Positions 20,641 through 30,981 of a stretch of 64,000 nt of DNA are shown in pieces (position 1 is the first letter of the stretch; each line of letters starts with the position of its first letter). Source of the DNA: Plasmodiophora brassicae. Lineage: Eukaryota > Endomyxa: Phytomyxea > Phytomyxea > Plasmodiophorida. The notes under the pieces were generated by a model, which was given only the letters and a program-made list of their open reading frames with translations, searched no databases and had not been told where the DNA came from. Position numbers and translations under genes: made by a program. The stretch covers positions 62,001 to 126,000 of the forward strand of contig CP145424.1 in NCBI GenBank assembly GCA_036867785.1, in the 5' to 3' direction.

Positions 20641-20705
20641 TGCCGTTGCGGACGCCGAATCGGGCTACCACGAAGCCAGCCGACGTTCGCGGAGCCAAAC
20701 TGTCG
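20638..20705. repeat. Copy of the TrhO/TM2 intergenic segment
   Basis: About 65 bp matching 14711-14775, with TTGCCGTTGCGGACGCCGAA in common, a 3-bp insertion and a few substitutions. It abuts the broken FPGS fragment directly. Confidence 0.75.
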
Positions 20706-22083
20706 CGTCGACAGATTATACTCAAGATTACCGCGCGACGTTTGGTTATGGCTCCGTACTCGATAATCGGCGGGATATGGTGACGGGGGACCCCCGATCA
20801 TGACGATGTGTTGTGCGCGGTTCACGTGCCGAGCGACATGACAGCTAGCGCCGACGCAGTGGAAGTGCCCCTAGGCCTGCTGCAGAATGTTTGTGATCCA
20901 GAGCCAGGCGCGCATGCCCGCGACCGCGTGGGCTCCACATTACTGCACCACGACGGTAACGTCCGCCACCCTCATCATATCAGGTGATGCCTCAGAGCAG
21001 GGGCACACACATGTGCATGAGCGGAAAGTCACAACGGATCGGACAGCGGTCCTGCTTTCATGGCTGCTTTGGAGCTTTCGGACATGACGGGTGCAGCTTC
21101 CTGCATCCAGTTTGCCATTTACCTGCTGTGCTTAATCTCTCGGTTGCTCTGAACACAGGGTACACTGGGCTGGGCGTGTAGAAGTTCTTGTTAAACCTGC
21201 TTGGATAGGTATCATCTGGTAGTAACAGCAATAGGAAACAATTCGGCTTCTTAAAGGTTGCACTAAAGCAGCCGCCATAGGGGCCATCGTGTGCTTGTCG
21301 GAATGTGATGTCCGTTTTGATGCTCTCCTGGCCTGGTTGGGCGGTCCGGTCTACAAGCCCGACAAGCGCAGGTCACGTCGGTCCTTCTTCGCCCAGGGGA
21401 TGTCGACGGGTGTTGTGCTGCCTGCCATCGTTGGCGGACGGATTGGACGGCGGGTCTCAGGGCTCTGAAGGTGGCGCCAGCGTCTCGTAATCGAACCCAG
21501 CGTCGTCGTCTCGACTGGCAGGGCGGCCATATATGCGCTGCGCCAACGCGTGAGTATCGATACTCAAGTCAGACGAGGACAAGGTCCCGATATCGGGACT
21601 TTGTCCTCGTCTGACTTGCCCACATGGTTAGGACGTGGAATCAAAACTTTGAGCGACCGCATGCAGTTCGAGTACGGCCAGGAGGACGGTAATGAGAGTG
21701 GGTGTTGTACGTAATGAGACTGGTACGCTTCGGATACTGTGGCGGGGTTCGGAATGATATGTGTTTAGGCGCCCTAAGATTGCTGGGATGAGATGTTGAC
21801 TCACTGGAGAGACGACTGGCTGGCTGGCCGTGATAGACAACCCAGCCAGGTCCATGTGCTATTTTGGTGATGGCGCACATTCCTGGTTTAGACGGTACGT
21901 CGTACACTTTACCGTCTGCGCCATTAAGTTTGCCCAGGGCAAATTGCAGACATCAGCCGAGAATTTCGGGAGAACAGCGAATCCGCAGCTGGCAACGACA
22001 GAGGGTCAAGATCACTCGATTAGAACTGGTCCTGCAATGCGGGTCTTCAATATGACTGTCAACATTGCTCAGTTTTACGCAGT
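20706..22083. other. Gene-poor stretch between the two duplication units
   Basis: About 1.4 kb with no convincing gene. Apart from the palindrome at 21565-21618 I see no structure. Confidence 0.45.
21565..21618. repeat. 54-bp loop-free palindrome
   Basis: The sequence reads the same on both strands around the centre CCCGATATCGGG, with one G-T type mismatch over 27 bp per arm. It would extrude as a cruciform or fold as a loop-free stem. Confidence 0.85.
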
Positions 22084-23322
22084 CCATGGGCGACGCATGC
22101 GGGCTGCCGCATTACGTGATTGTGGCCATGAATGATGTGGAGTGGGGACTCCTGTGGACGGGAATCGGAGGTTCGGACTATCCATTATGAAATTCTGGAT
22201 CTATCCATTAATCGCTCTATCGATAGTTGGGACCTCCCTCATCGTCTCGTTGACGATTCTCTTCCTGCAGTCCGGGCGCAACGACCGGCAGCACCGAGAG
22301 CTCGTGACTATTCTCCAGCGAATGGAAGCACATATCCAGGGAATGGAAGCACATATCCAGGGAATGGAAGCACATAACCAGGGAATGGAAGCACGTATTA
22401 TCGAAGCTGTTCGCGATCTGCGTTGCAGCTGACAGGAAATAGGGCTGTTGCTGTGATTCTGTAGAATTACATGGATCAGTTCGTCATATATATCATCTGC
22501 TAGGCGCCGACTCTTGCTTCCGACCGCCTCCGCAGACGTGGGCATCGGCGGGCGTTAGCACAGAAGCTTCGATAGCGCAAAGAGCCCTCTTTCAAACAAG
22601 CTCACGTCCCGAATTCGATCCTGGGACGTAATGGCGGGAGGTGACCACGTTATGTCTTTCTTTGGATGACTCCAATGACGATCCCAACTGTATCCGATGG
22701 GCGAGTTGGGTTCCGCTTGGGCGCCGCTGTGACCGGGTTGCCAGGTAGATCAGGGGCACTATAGAAGTAGTTGGCACTTCGGTCTACACTCTACACAACG
22801 GTGGCCGGTTGCGCTCGCGGCGGCTCCCACCTCATGTTTGGATCGACCCGTTTGAATTCCCAAAGTTTGTCAGGGCATCGTCATCGGAGACAGCGAGTGG
22901 CCGTATCCAAACGAGAACACCTGCGGCCATGCTTCAGCGACGGCAGCCCTGTATTCTCACGGCCGTTTGGACTTCTCTGCGCCGAACGTTCCAACACAGG
23001 TCATCGGTGGTGACAAGCCATATGCAACGTCTCCATTGTCGCACCGGACAGGGAACCCGTGTTGATCGCCCCGTATATCAGGTCGTACCAATGAGCAAAC
23101 ACCGATGTCATCGGCGACACTGGTGTATCACACAACTGGGTAATCAATGGCATCGAGGGCGTCTCCCGCCAGGTACAGCGACCCTGCCAGGAGGTCAACC
23201 ACAGCATCGGACGTGACGTGATTAATGCCGACCCACCCGTCATCAGGACACAATAGTGGACACCGGCTGACTTGGATGCCAGCCGGCGAAGGTCGCCCAC
23301 GACGGCGACCATGTCCGGTAGC
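22084..23322. repeat. 1.2-kb direct duplication, unit B
   Basis: Second copy of the unit at 19423-20640, offset by 2661 bp before and 2682 bp after the 21-bp minisatellite. It overlaps the 3' part of the intact FPGS gene, so it is the likely parental copy. Confidence 0.9.
22187..22432 (+). CDS. Small single-pass membrane protein with heptad repeats, copy B
   Basis: 81 residues, identical in plan to copy A but with one more 7-residue unit (two MEAHIQG, one MEAHNQG, then MEARII). The hydrophobic N-terminal helix and C-terminal VRDLRC are unchanged. It lies about 700 bp beyond the 3' end of FPGS, on the opposite strand. Confidence 0.45.
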   Translation: MKFWIYPLIALSIVGTSLIVSLTILFLQSGRNDRQHRELVTILQRMEAHIQGMEAHIQGMEAHNQGMEARIIEAVRDLRCS

Positions 23323-25030
23323 ACAGCCGCGGAACACGCACCTGCCCTGGCGACAGATTTCCACACCTGGACGAGGACGTCCTGCCAGGTAGCGCCGTCG
23401 TCATCCACGCCAGCGTCCCCGAGCACGCCAGACGCCTTCGGGAACCACCCTTTCCGCCATAACTGTTCTTCCTTGAACGGGCAGCTGATGAATGCGGAGA
23501 AATCCTAACAGCAACGATAAGTCAGGTGCCGGTCGTCATCCGTTGCTGGGCACAGGGTCCGTAACCTGGACGACGTCACTGAGGGCCGTCAGCAATTTCA
23601 CAGGGTCTCTGGTCGTACTGCAATTGAACACAACGATAGGACAATGTGGTGACGCGGGCCGCTGTGAAGCAAACCATCGCGCGCAGGACGACATGCTGTC
23701 GACCGTGTGTGCCCCATCGACAAACAGAGTCAGGTTTTCATCTAGCGCGATTCGCTGGCACCGTCCAGGCCATCGGCAGTCTCGAAGTGCCATCTGCACG
23801 CTGGGAAGCGCCAGGCAACCGGCGTGGTCAACACCAGGCTCGATATCGTCCAGCGCCGCAGCAGCCAGCGATAGCGCCAAGGACGCATTCTGCCGCTGAT
23901 GCTGACCCTCCAAGCCTGGGAAAGGAATGAGCAAGCCCGAACGAATTCAACAGGCAACTCCCATACCGATCAGGACAGTGTCTGGAAGAGGTCCGACGAC
24001 GGTCAACCGAGACTCACAGCGGGCGGCTTCGTTTCGGATGACGTTGAGGACGCCAGCGTCCTCGTGCATAATCGTGCAGACCGGGACGCCCTGTTTGATG
24101 ATACCGGCCTTCTGGGCCGCGATGCTCTCCAGTGTGTTGCCCAGGATCTCGCAGTGGTCGTACCCGATCGACGTGATCCCGCAGACGACAGGCCTCGGCA
24201 CACAGTTCGTCGGGTCACACAGCCCGCCAATGCCAACCTTGAACATGCGTTCATCATCGAGCGGGGTACACCATATGACCGGCGGCCATGGACCGACCTC
24301 GACGACGGCAACATCAACGCGTTTGGCGAGAAACACTTTGAACGCCAGCAGTGTCATGAACCGGAAATAGGCAGGCATGGGCGGGTTCGGTCCGCACCGA
24401 TCCTGCATAGGTAGGCGCCGGCATCACCGAATTGAAACGGCAGCGGGAACGCGCAACGAACATACCTGGGTGTCGTATAGGCGATCGAAGAGGGACCAGA
24501 AGAACCCGTCGAATTCCTCGCTGGACAGGGCGGCGCCGTCGACACGGATCCGCTCCCTGACGTTCCGAAGGTGCGGCGACGTGAACAGGCCGGTGCTGAC
24601 GGGACGGCCCTGCCGGACCCAGACAACGGTGAGGCCGAGTGGCGCACGCGAACGCGGATAGGTTCGCCTACGTCACGGTCGAGTCGATAGTGGCGCAGAA
24701 TGGAGTCGGTCAACGCGCAGACCGACCCTTTGCCCTTCGTTCCTGCGACGTGGACGACTTTCAGCGCTCGAATCTGGAACGCAACGATATCACGGGTGTT
24801 TGTAGAGGTCCAGGTCATCGCGCACGACTCACGTTGATGCCGGCGCGACCCAGGTACGATTCCATTTCCGCGACGGCGGTGCGCCGCTCCACATGTCGGA
24901 CGGCGCGCTCCACGTGCTTCGACTGCAGCGACCGCAGGGCCTCATCGACGCTCTGCGACGCTGGTTCAGCCAGCGCATCGTGCCGAACGATGAACGCGGC
25001 GGGACGCACCTGGAAGCCGTGGGCGGTCAT
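23128..25030 (-). CDS. FPGS: Folylpolyglutamate synthase
   Basis: A multi-exon gene. Exon 1 (25030-24833) begins with a likely mitochondrial presequence, then SVDEALRSLQSK and MESYLGRAGIN. Exon 2, from 24773, carries the P-loop VVHVAGTKGKGS. Next come TGLFTSPHLRNVRERIRVDG, PAYFRFMTLLAFKVFLAKRV, VGIGG, and VCGITSIGYDHCEILGNTLE. Downstream are GLEGQHQRQNASLAL, LFVDGAHTVDSM, and the C-terminal GSLYLAGDAL with stop at 23128. The enzyme adds glutamates to folate, which keeps it in the cytosol and mitochondria. It is head to head with UVRAG, 82 bp apart. The two last introns (about 23540-23440 and 23255-23190) are my least certain joins. Three copies of its 3' end exist in the window, two of them broken. 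Confidence 0.88.
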
Positions 25031-25112
25031 GGTCAGGTGCCGGGCGCGATCCGCGTCTGGGCAAAATTGGGCCACGGCGACGCGGCGCAGGAGGCGGCGG
25101 ACGGGTGAGCGG

Positions 25113-26516
25113 ATGGACGCGGCGGGTGCCACCGTCGGACTGCAGTCGCCGGCGCGCCACAAGTCGCGATCCGCCAGTGAGCTGCACAGCGCGCGTGCCG
25201 AACTGCGGGCCGCCCTGTCCGATGCTGAACGCGCCGGTGTGGCACAGGGTCCGCCGACCGGTCGCAGGCGCAGCACCGCCCAGTAACGCTGCACGAGTAC
25301 GCCACGGGTCTCAGAAGGTGCACACGCACCACCGTTTCTGTGCTGCCGTTCGCCCAATGAAGACGCCCCCGGTACAGGTTGCTGGCGAATCAGGTCGTCA
25401 TCCGGCGGCTCGAGCAGCAGTGTGACGCGGTCTATGCGCAGCTGGACGAGGTCGTCGTCAGGCTGGCCGAGATGTCGGTCGTGGAACGGAAGACACAGCA
25501 CCTGTCGCACACGACGACGTCGTTGGTGAGACGGCTTTCGGTACGGATCGCGCCATTGTCTCTACCCTTGGTCGCCTGACGGGTCCCTTCCCCGGTAGGA
25601 ACAGTCCTGGCATTCGGATGCCATACGGAACGCCGTCGCACAACGACGAGATCACATCGTCGCCCGTCTGGATCGCCTGCTGGACGCCACGCAGGCCATG
25701 CTGGCGTGCGCCTCCGAGGACCACCGCACCGCGTCTGCGCTGAACGCCGACGCCCAGAGGTATGCTCGGTTCATGGCGGAAGCCACCGGGCCGGCACCGT
25801 GACCGTTGCGTTGCAAGGGAGCGGATCAGTGATATCACGTTGCGGTTGGAGACGCGCCGTGCCAAATTGCTGTTTCAGCTTCAGACACTGTACCCGATTG
25901 AGATGCCGAGCGCAAACGTCCCGCTGCAGTCGCGTTGTTACGTCATCCGGGGGGTCCAGGTGCCCGTCGTCGATTCGATCGCGCTGCTGGACGACGACAC
26001 CATGTCGGCCGCGCTGGGCTACGTGTGTCACGTGGTCCTCATGATATCCAAGTTCATGGACGTAAGCCCGTCGTCGTGTGCGAACGTTTGCGGCGCCAGG
26101 CGGTTAACGAAGACCGGCCTGCAGATCCCCTTGCGGTACAAAATCCACTACCGCTGCTCGAGATCGTTCGTGACCGACGAGGTGTCGCCAATCCCGGGCC
26201 ACAACGAGTACCCATTGTACATGAAAGGCGTGGAGCGCGCCAAATTCGAATGCGGCGTCATCCTCCTGAACCGGGTCGTCGACCAGGTACGCCGTCGCCC
26301 ACCGAGACCGTCACCCGTGCGCTCGTTCACCCGCCCGCCCGTGCAGATCCTGCGCAACCGGAACCTCGACACGGCCTGCTGCCAGACGCGAGGCGAGAAC
26401 CCAGCCAGGTACGGTGGCGCGCGTTGGACCGATCGACCTGCCGCGCCTGACCCAACGCTGCCTCCCCCAGGCTGCTCGAGAACCTGTCCCGGCTGTTTGC
26501 CAGCGAGCTCCCATAA
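25113..26516 (+). CDS. UVRAG: UVRAG / Vps38-type subunit of the class III PI3-kinase complex
   Basis: Seven exons join in frame: 25113-25282, 25378-25525, 25599-25759, 25818-26061, 26125-26286, 26347-26408, 26471-26516, for 330 residues. The N-terminal half is coiled coil. The conserved half has RRAKLLFQLQTLYPIE, ALGYVCHVVLMISKFMD, IPLRYKIHYRCSRSFVTDE, EYPLYMKGVERAKFECGVIL then LNRVVDQ, the order of UVRAG/Vps38 (and the related ATG14) in the Vps34-Beclin complex that makes PI3P for endosomal sorting and autophagy. No C2 domain is seen, so it is shorter than animal UVRAG. ATG14 is a less likely alternative because no N-terminal cysteine pairs are present. Confidence 0.85.
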
Positions 26517-26666
26517 ACCTATCTATTGCCTGCTGCCTACGTACGTACGTTACCTTCGTGTACTGCGATCGTTCCGCGCCATGCAGTCCCGGGGTTTGTT
26601 GTCCGTCGTGCCGACGACGTCGACCCGATCAGGGACCGTCATTTTGGGGACGGCGGCTCTCTCGGG

Positions 26667-28092
26667 ATGGCGTTCGAGGGTTGCCAGCCGCTCGTCGTCG
26701 ACAATGGCACCGGCGTGGTCAAGGCGGGGTTCGCCGGCGCCGACCGCCCCAGGCTGGTGCTGGACAACGTGGTCGGGCGGCCCAAGCACGCCAAGGTCAT
26801 GGCGGGGGGCGCCGCCGCCGCCGCCGCCTCCGTCTTTGTCGGCGACGACTGCCGGCGCCTGCGCGGTGTGCTGCGCCTGCGACCGCCGATGCGCCATGGC
26901 GTCGTTCACGATTGGGACGACATGTGCACTGTCTGGGCGCACATGTACCACGCCTTACAGGTCGGGTCCATCGCGCGTCCTGCCTGCCACCACACCGTCC
27001 ATTGACGTTGCGCTGCTCTGGTAAGGCCGTCCCAGACGAACACCCTGTGCTGCTGACCGAGGCGCCGTTGAACCCGGTATCGAATCGCGCCAGGTCCATG
27101 CAGGTGTCTGAGCACGTCAATGCCCGCTGTCTGTCTGTCTGTGGTCGCCTGACGCGTCGCGGCAGGTGTTCTTCGAGCAGTTCCGCGCCCCTGCCCTGTA
27201 TATCGGGTCGCAGGCTATACTGAGCCTGTACGCTTCTGGGCGGACGACTGGCGTCGTGCTCGATTCCGGCGATGGCGTAACGCACGCCGTTCCCGTGTTC
27301 GAAGGTGTGACGATGTGCCTCGTGCGGAATGTCTGTTGCCGACCGTTCCGTTCAGGGTTCTCTGTTCCGCATGCGATCACGAGGATGGACCTGGCCGGGC
27401 AGGACCTCACCGAGCACCTGCAGGTCGAGCTTCGCAAGGCCGGGTGTCGCCTGACAACGTCGGCCGAGATGGCGATCGTCCGCGCCATCAAGGAGGCGAC
27501 ATGTTTCGTCGCACGCCGTCCGGACGAGGTTGACCGGGAGCATACGGATTGGTACACGTTGCCCGATGGCAACGTGGTCGATGTGGGTACGGCCGCGTTC
27601 AGGGTCCCGGAATTGCTGTTCCAGCCGGAGCAGTACGGGTATGAGTGCCCCGGCGTGCCACAAAGCCTCACCGACGCGATCGAGAAATCCGACATGGACC
27701 TGCGGATCGGCCTGTACGAAAACATTGTGCTCGCGGGCGGCACGACCCTGTTGCGAGGGTTCCCTCAGCGACTTCTCGACGAGGTACTGCGGAAGGGTGT
27801 CTCTCAGTGGCAGCAATTTGATCTCTGACTGTGCACATGTTCTGCTGCAGGTACAGCGTCGAGCCCCGCGGAACGTCCGGGTTCGAATATACGCACCGGC
27901 AGATCGGATGTCGGTGCTCGTTGCAATTACTAGCGTAACGTACAGTTCAACGTCCGTTGTCTCTGCAGGTACTCATGCTGGATCGGCGGCTCGATCTTCT
28001 CCAGCCTCGCGACGTTCGAACGTATGTGGATCTCGAGAGCGCAGTTCGAAGAATCCGGTGAAAGCGCCTTGTTCAGGAGCAGGTCCTCCTGA
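26667..28092 (+). CDS. ACTR1: Actin-related protein 1 (centractin)
   Basis: Six exons, 26667-26960, 27026-27103, 27166-27304, 27356-27798, 27851-27909 and 27969-28092, give 378 residues, the usual ARP1 length. Signatures are PLVVDNGTGVVKAGFAGADR, VGRPKHAKVMAGG, MRHGVVHDWDDM, EHPVLLTEAPLNP, YASGRTTGVVLDSGDGVTHA, ELLFQPE, SDMDLRIGLYENIVLAGGTT and YSCWIGGSIFSSL. ARP1 forms the short filament of dynactin, which links cytoplasmic dynein to cargo. GRPKH in place of actin's GRPRH, and the absence of the actin N-terminus, separate it from actin. The last intron splits a Met codon. It starts 150 bp beyond the UVRAG stop. Confidence 0.93.
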
Positions 28093-28252
28093 CATGGACG
28101 GACGACAAGCGCGTTCCGTATTCATCAAGAGCCTTCTTTCCTCTACAGATAATAAACACGTTCCGCCATCAATCTCACGAGACACTGACGAGGTACGACA
28201 ATGCTGTCTGATTTAGTGGACTGTCATATCGGGTGCAATGTTTTCGTATGAA

Positions 28253-28647
28253 TTAGTCGATCTTCTTCCGGAAAGAGCATCCTTCTGTCAGTCGGGCCTT
28301 GCCACCAGTGGGCTGGCAGAGGATCGTCGAGCAGGCCGTGCAGAACACCACCGTGGACGCGTGCGAGAACACAGTTGTTCTAGAAAGCAGCACGACAGCA
28401 GTTCAGCATGGTTGACACCAACGTAGGTAAATACGGGAAGCGCATACATGTTGAAGCATCCAGGGCATTTGACGTCCATGAAGAACGAGTCCGGGCTCTG
28501 GACGAGGCGCTTAAGTTTGTGTTTGCGGGCCTCCGACTCGGCCGATGGGAACAACAGGTCCTGAGCGAGCTGCGATAGAGGAACAAGCGCCCGTCAATGC
28601 AAGGCCCTGTACATCAATCACGAAGACGCCAGGCCACTCACCACCAT
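28253..28647 (-). CDS. RPS27: 40S ribosomal protein eS27
   Basis: Three exons, 28647-28642, 28569-28448 and 28379-28253, give exactly 84 residues, the canonical length. The zinc-ribbon is intact: [18 protein letters not shown], then [19 protein letters not shown], and the end reads [12 protein letters not shown]. The first exon codes only for Met-Val; the frame then resumes as [13 protein letters not shown], which matches the family N-terminus. The introns (72 and 68 nt) have normal GTGAGT and GTATGC donors. It converges on ARP1 with a 160-bp gap. Confidence 0.95.
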
Positions 28648-28760
28648 CGCTGATCACACCGGGCTCCAACGCCAACGAAATGGCCGCGATTGCCGTCGCG
28701 GACTCCGTGGCCGGCAGCAACCCGTCCTCCGTGATTAGCGCGCCCCGCCATATATACTGA
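28648..28760 (-). promoter_or_regulatory. eS27 promoter with shared box and TATA-like run
   Basis: In gene orientation this has TATATATGGCGGGGCGCG (about 28738-28755), then CACGGAGTCCGCGACGGCAA (about 28691-28710). The second string matches the uL23, eL31 and NOL11 box and also the TrhO/TM2 intergenic segment. Confidence 0.55.
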
Positions 28761-30981
28761 CGGCGGCAAAACCCAGTGGCTGGTGCTGGCGCGAGCCAAT
28801 ACTACCACCGCTGCCCCCCACGCCTCAGCGACAATGGTCGACACCTGATGGCTTACCGACCTGGCATGTAATCCGGCAGGTAACCGGTCAATAGGCCACG
28901 GGAACGGCTAAGTAGCGCGATCCACATCGCGAGCAAGTGGTCGCCGATTTCAGCAAGTAATGAGGTCTGAACCGTATACCGCGCGGCCCGACGCAAGAGT
29001 CGGCGCCTGATGATATAGTTATTAACGAACCGAATGCTTCTGAAGTCATCAGGTTGATTCGGCCACGATGCCTTCAGAAGCATAGGTGCATTAGTATATA
29101 TCTGCTGCCTATCTGTGGACGGCTCGTCCTGCTCTGCTTGCTGCAGTGGAGGCATGCATTCCAACTAGTGACGCTGGCTGTTGCGACCGAAGTCCTATCA
29201 TCTGCGGCAGATTCGCAGGAGAATGCTGCTTAGCTCCGGAATGGAATGGAATTTATTGGGTTGAATCCTTTTCAGATAGCTGGGCGTCCCGTCACGGTAC
29301 CGGGAACCGTTGGAGTGCCGCAGTACGCACGTGAGTTCCGCAAATCTGAGCATTCGTTCACACCCTTTGGACCTGGCACGCGACAGTTTGGACGATTGCA
29401 AGATAGTGTGGGACTCGCCATATCAAATTGGACGTTAGGACAATGCATCACAGTGATTACCCACTGGCCATACTCACTAATAAGCACCGAACCACATGCG
29501 AGACAGGTGAACAATCCTTCTAACGGGCACCCTGCGGCCAATCCAAGTCGCTTCATCTATATCCATCATTGTGGCCGTTTGTATAGCAGGCCACCCACCT
29601 AGCCCAACCTGTTTCGTCGGAGGGGTACGCCAGCTGACATTTCTAGGCTCGCTGGCAGCCCGTTCCACAGCATCCATAAAGGTCGTGCTTACCATATCTA
29701 CCTCTACAGGTATTGATCAGTCCGGGTTCCAATTTGCGCTGCGCAAGGTGCTTGCTCACCCGTTTCAGTGCCAATCTCGAGCCAACATGGGGTCAAGCGG
29801 CTGTCGGAAATTGACGGCATCTTGGTCCCAGAATTGAGCACATAGCATTACCGTCAAAGCAGTCGTCACAGAGCTGCCTTGCTGTTGGCCATCCAGTTGA
29901 CGGCCGCTTGGCTCCAGAATTGAATGCATACTGACAGCCAGTCGTCACAGAGCACGACGCGCCGTTGAACCAAAGCTGAGCACGTTCTGGAGGCATCGAC
30001 AGTGCTGCAACGTGTTTGGTCCTCCACCACCTATGTATAAGCACGTTGTAGAGAATTCCAGCGGTGAACAGCACTTACACGTCGAACGTCGGCGCAGGTG
30101 ATGTAGTCTCCCTGGGTGTTTGACGACGGAAGACGCTCGAACACAGCGTGTCCGCCAGCGCCTTGTCCTGCAGGACGAGCTATGCTTGTGAGGCGAGAGC
30201 CACTCCCTTATCACCTGCAAGAACGTGAAGAGATGATCTTTGCCGGCCGGCTCAGACGGCAAAGATCATCTCTTCACGTTCTTGCAGGTGATAAGGGAGT
30301 GGCTCTCGCCTCACAAGCATAGCTCCGTCCTGCAAGACAGAGCGCACATGTGCGCACTGGCGACTCCTCTCGACGACGTATTGTATCGCGACCGTCGCCG
30401 ACCCCACCATCGCACGGACCTGTCACGGAGGGTCAAGCTGAAATGGCCCTCAGAGTTCGAAATCCATGCCCATCCGAGTCCAACATGGCTCCTCCGCATT
30501 CACGTGTCGATCGGGAAAAGCGATTGTCAGCGCGGCAACCTCGGACGGCTGCAACATATCGATATCCCCTCAACCCCCCAATTCCCCGACCTGAATATTC
30601 CTGATCTTCGGTTGCTTGCGGTTATTCAGGCGTGCCAGCTTCGGACGCCGGCCAAATCAATTGATGACGTGGCCGCGAATATCGAAGAAGCGTTTGGCAA
30701 ACAATCGATGAGTTATTCCGATCCTGTGCCTACAGAAGACAATGGAAAGTTTGCATGGTCCTTGGGGTTGGGAAGCAGAATAGCGAGTACTGTTGCGGCG
30801 ACAGTACTTGACGTCCGACGAGGGACGCTTCAGCCCGTACGCAGCCCCCCGCTTTGACTAGGCCAGTAGCACGTTCTGTCTGGTGCTGAGCTGTTTGTTC
30901 TCTTATTTCCCCATATTCCCATCGACTGACATATCACTGCTGATGGCACTGCTGTATTGACGGACCTGGACACCATCCCTG
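28761..30981. other. Gene-poor stretch with hairpin and short direct repeats
   Basis: About 2.2 kb of lower-GC DNA. It holds a pair of imperfect direct repeats (29828-29876 and 29914-29955, sharing CAGTCGTCACAGAGC) and the perfect hairpin at 30178-30324. A frame at about 30560-30850 (LLAVIQACQLRTPAKSIDDV is part of it) looks somewhat protein-like but has no usable ATG, so I do not call it a gene. Confidence 0.45.
30178..30324. repeat. Perfect 68-bp-stem hairpin
   Basis: Arms 30178-30245 and 30257-30324 are exactly complementary over 68 bp around an 11-nt loop. Weaker complementarity extends about 12 bp further. It lies in a gene-poor stretch and is not coding on either strand in any obvious way. 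Confidence 0.9.

Noticed and set aside
30240-30857. 205-codon plus-strand ORF after the hairpin
   Set aside because: It opens with TTG inside the hairpin arm and has no early ATG or recognisable domain.
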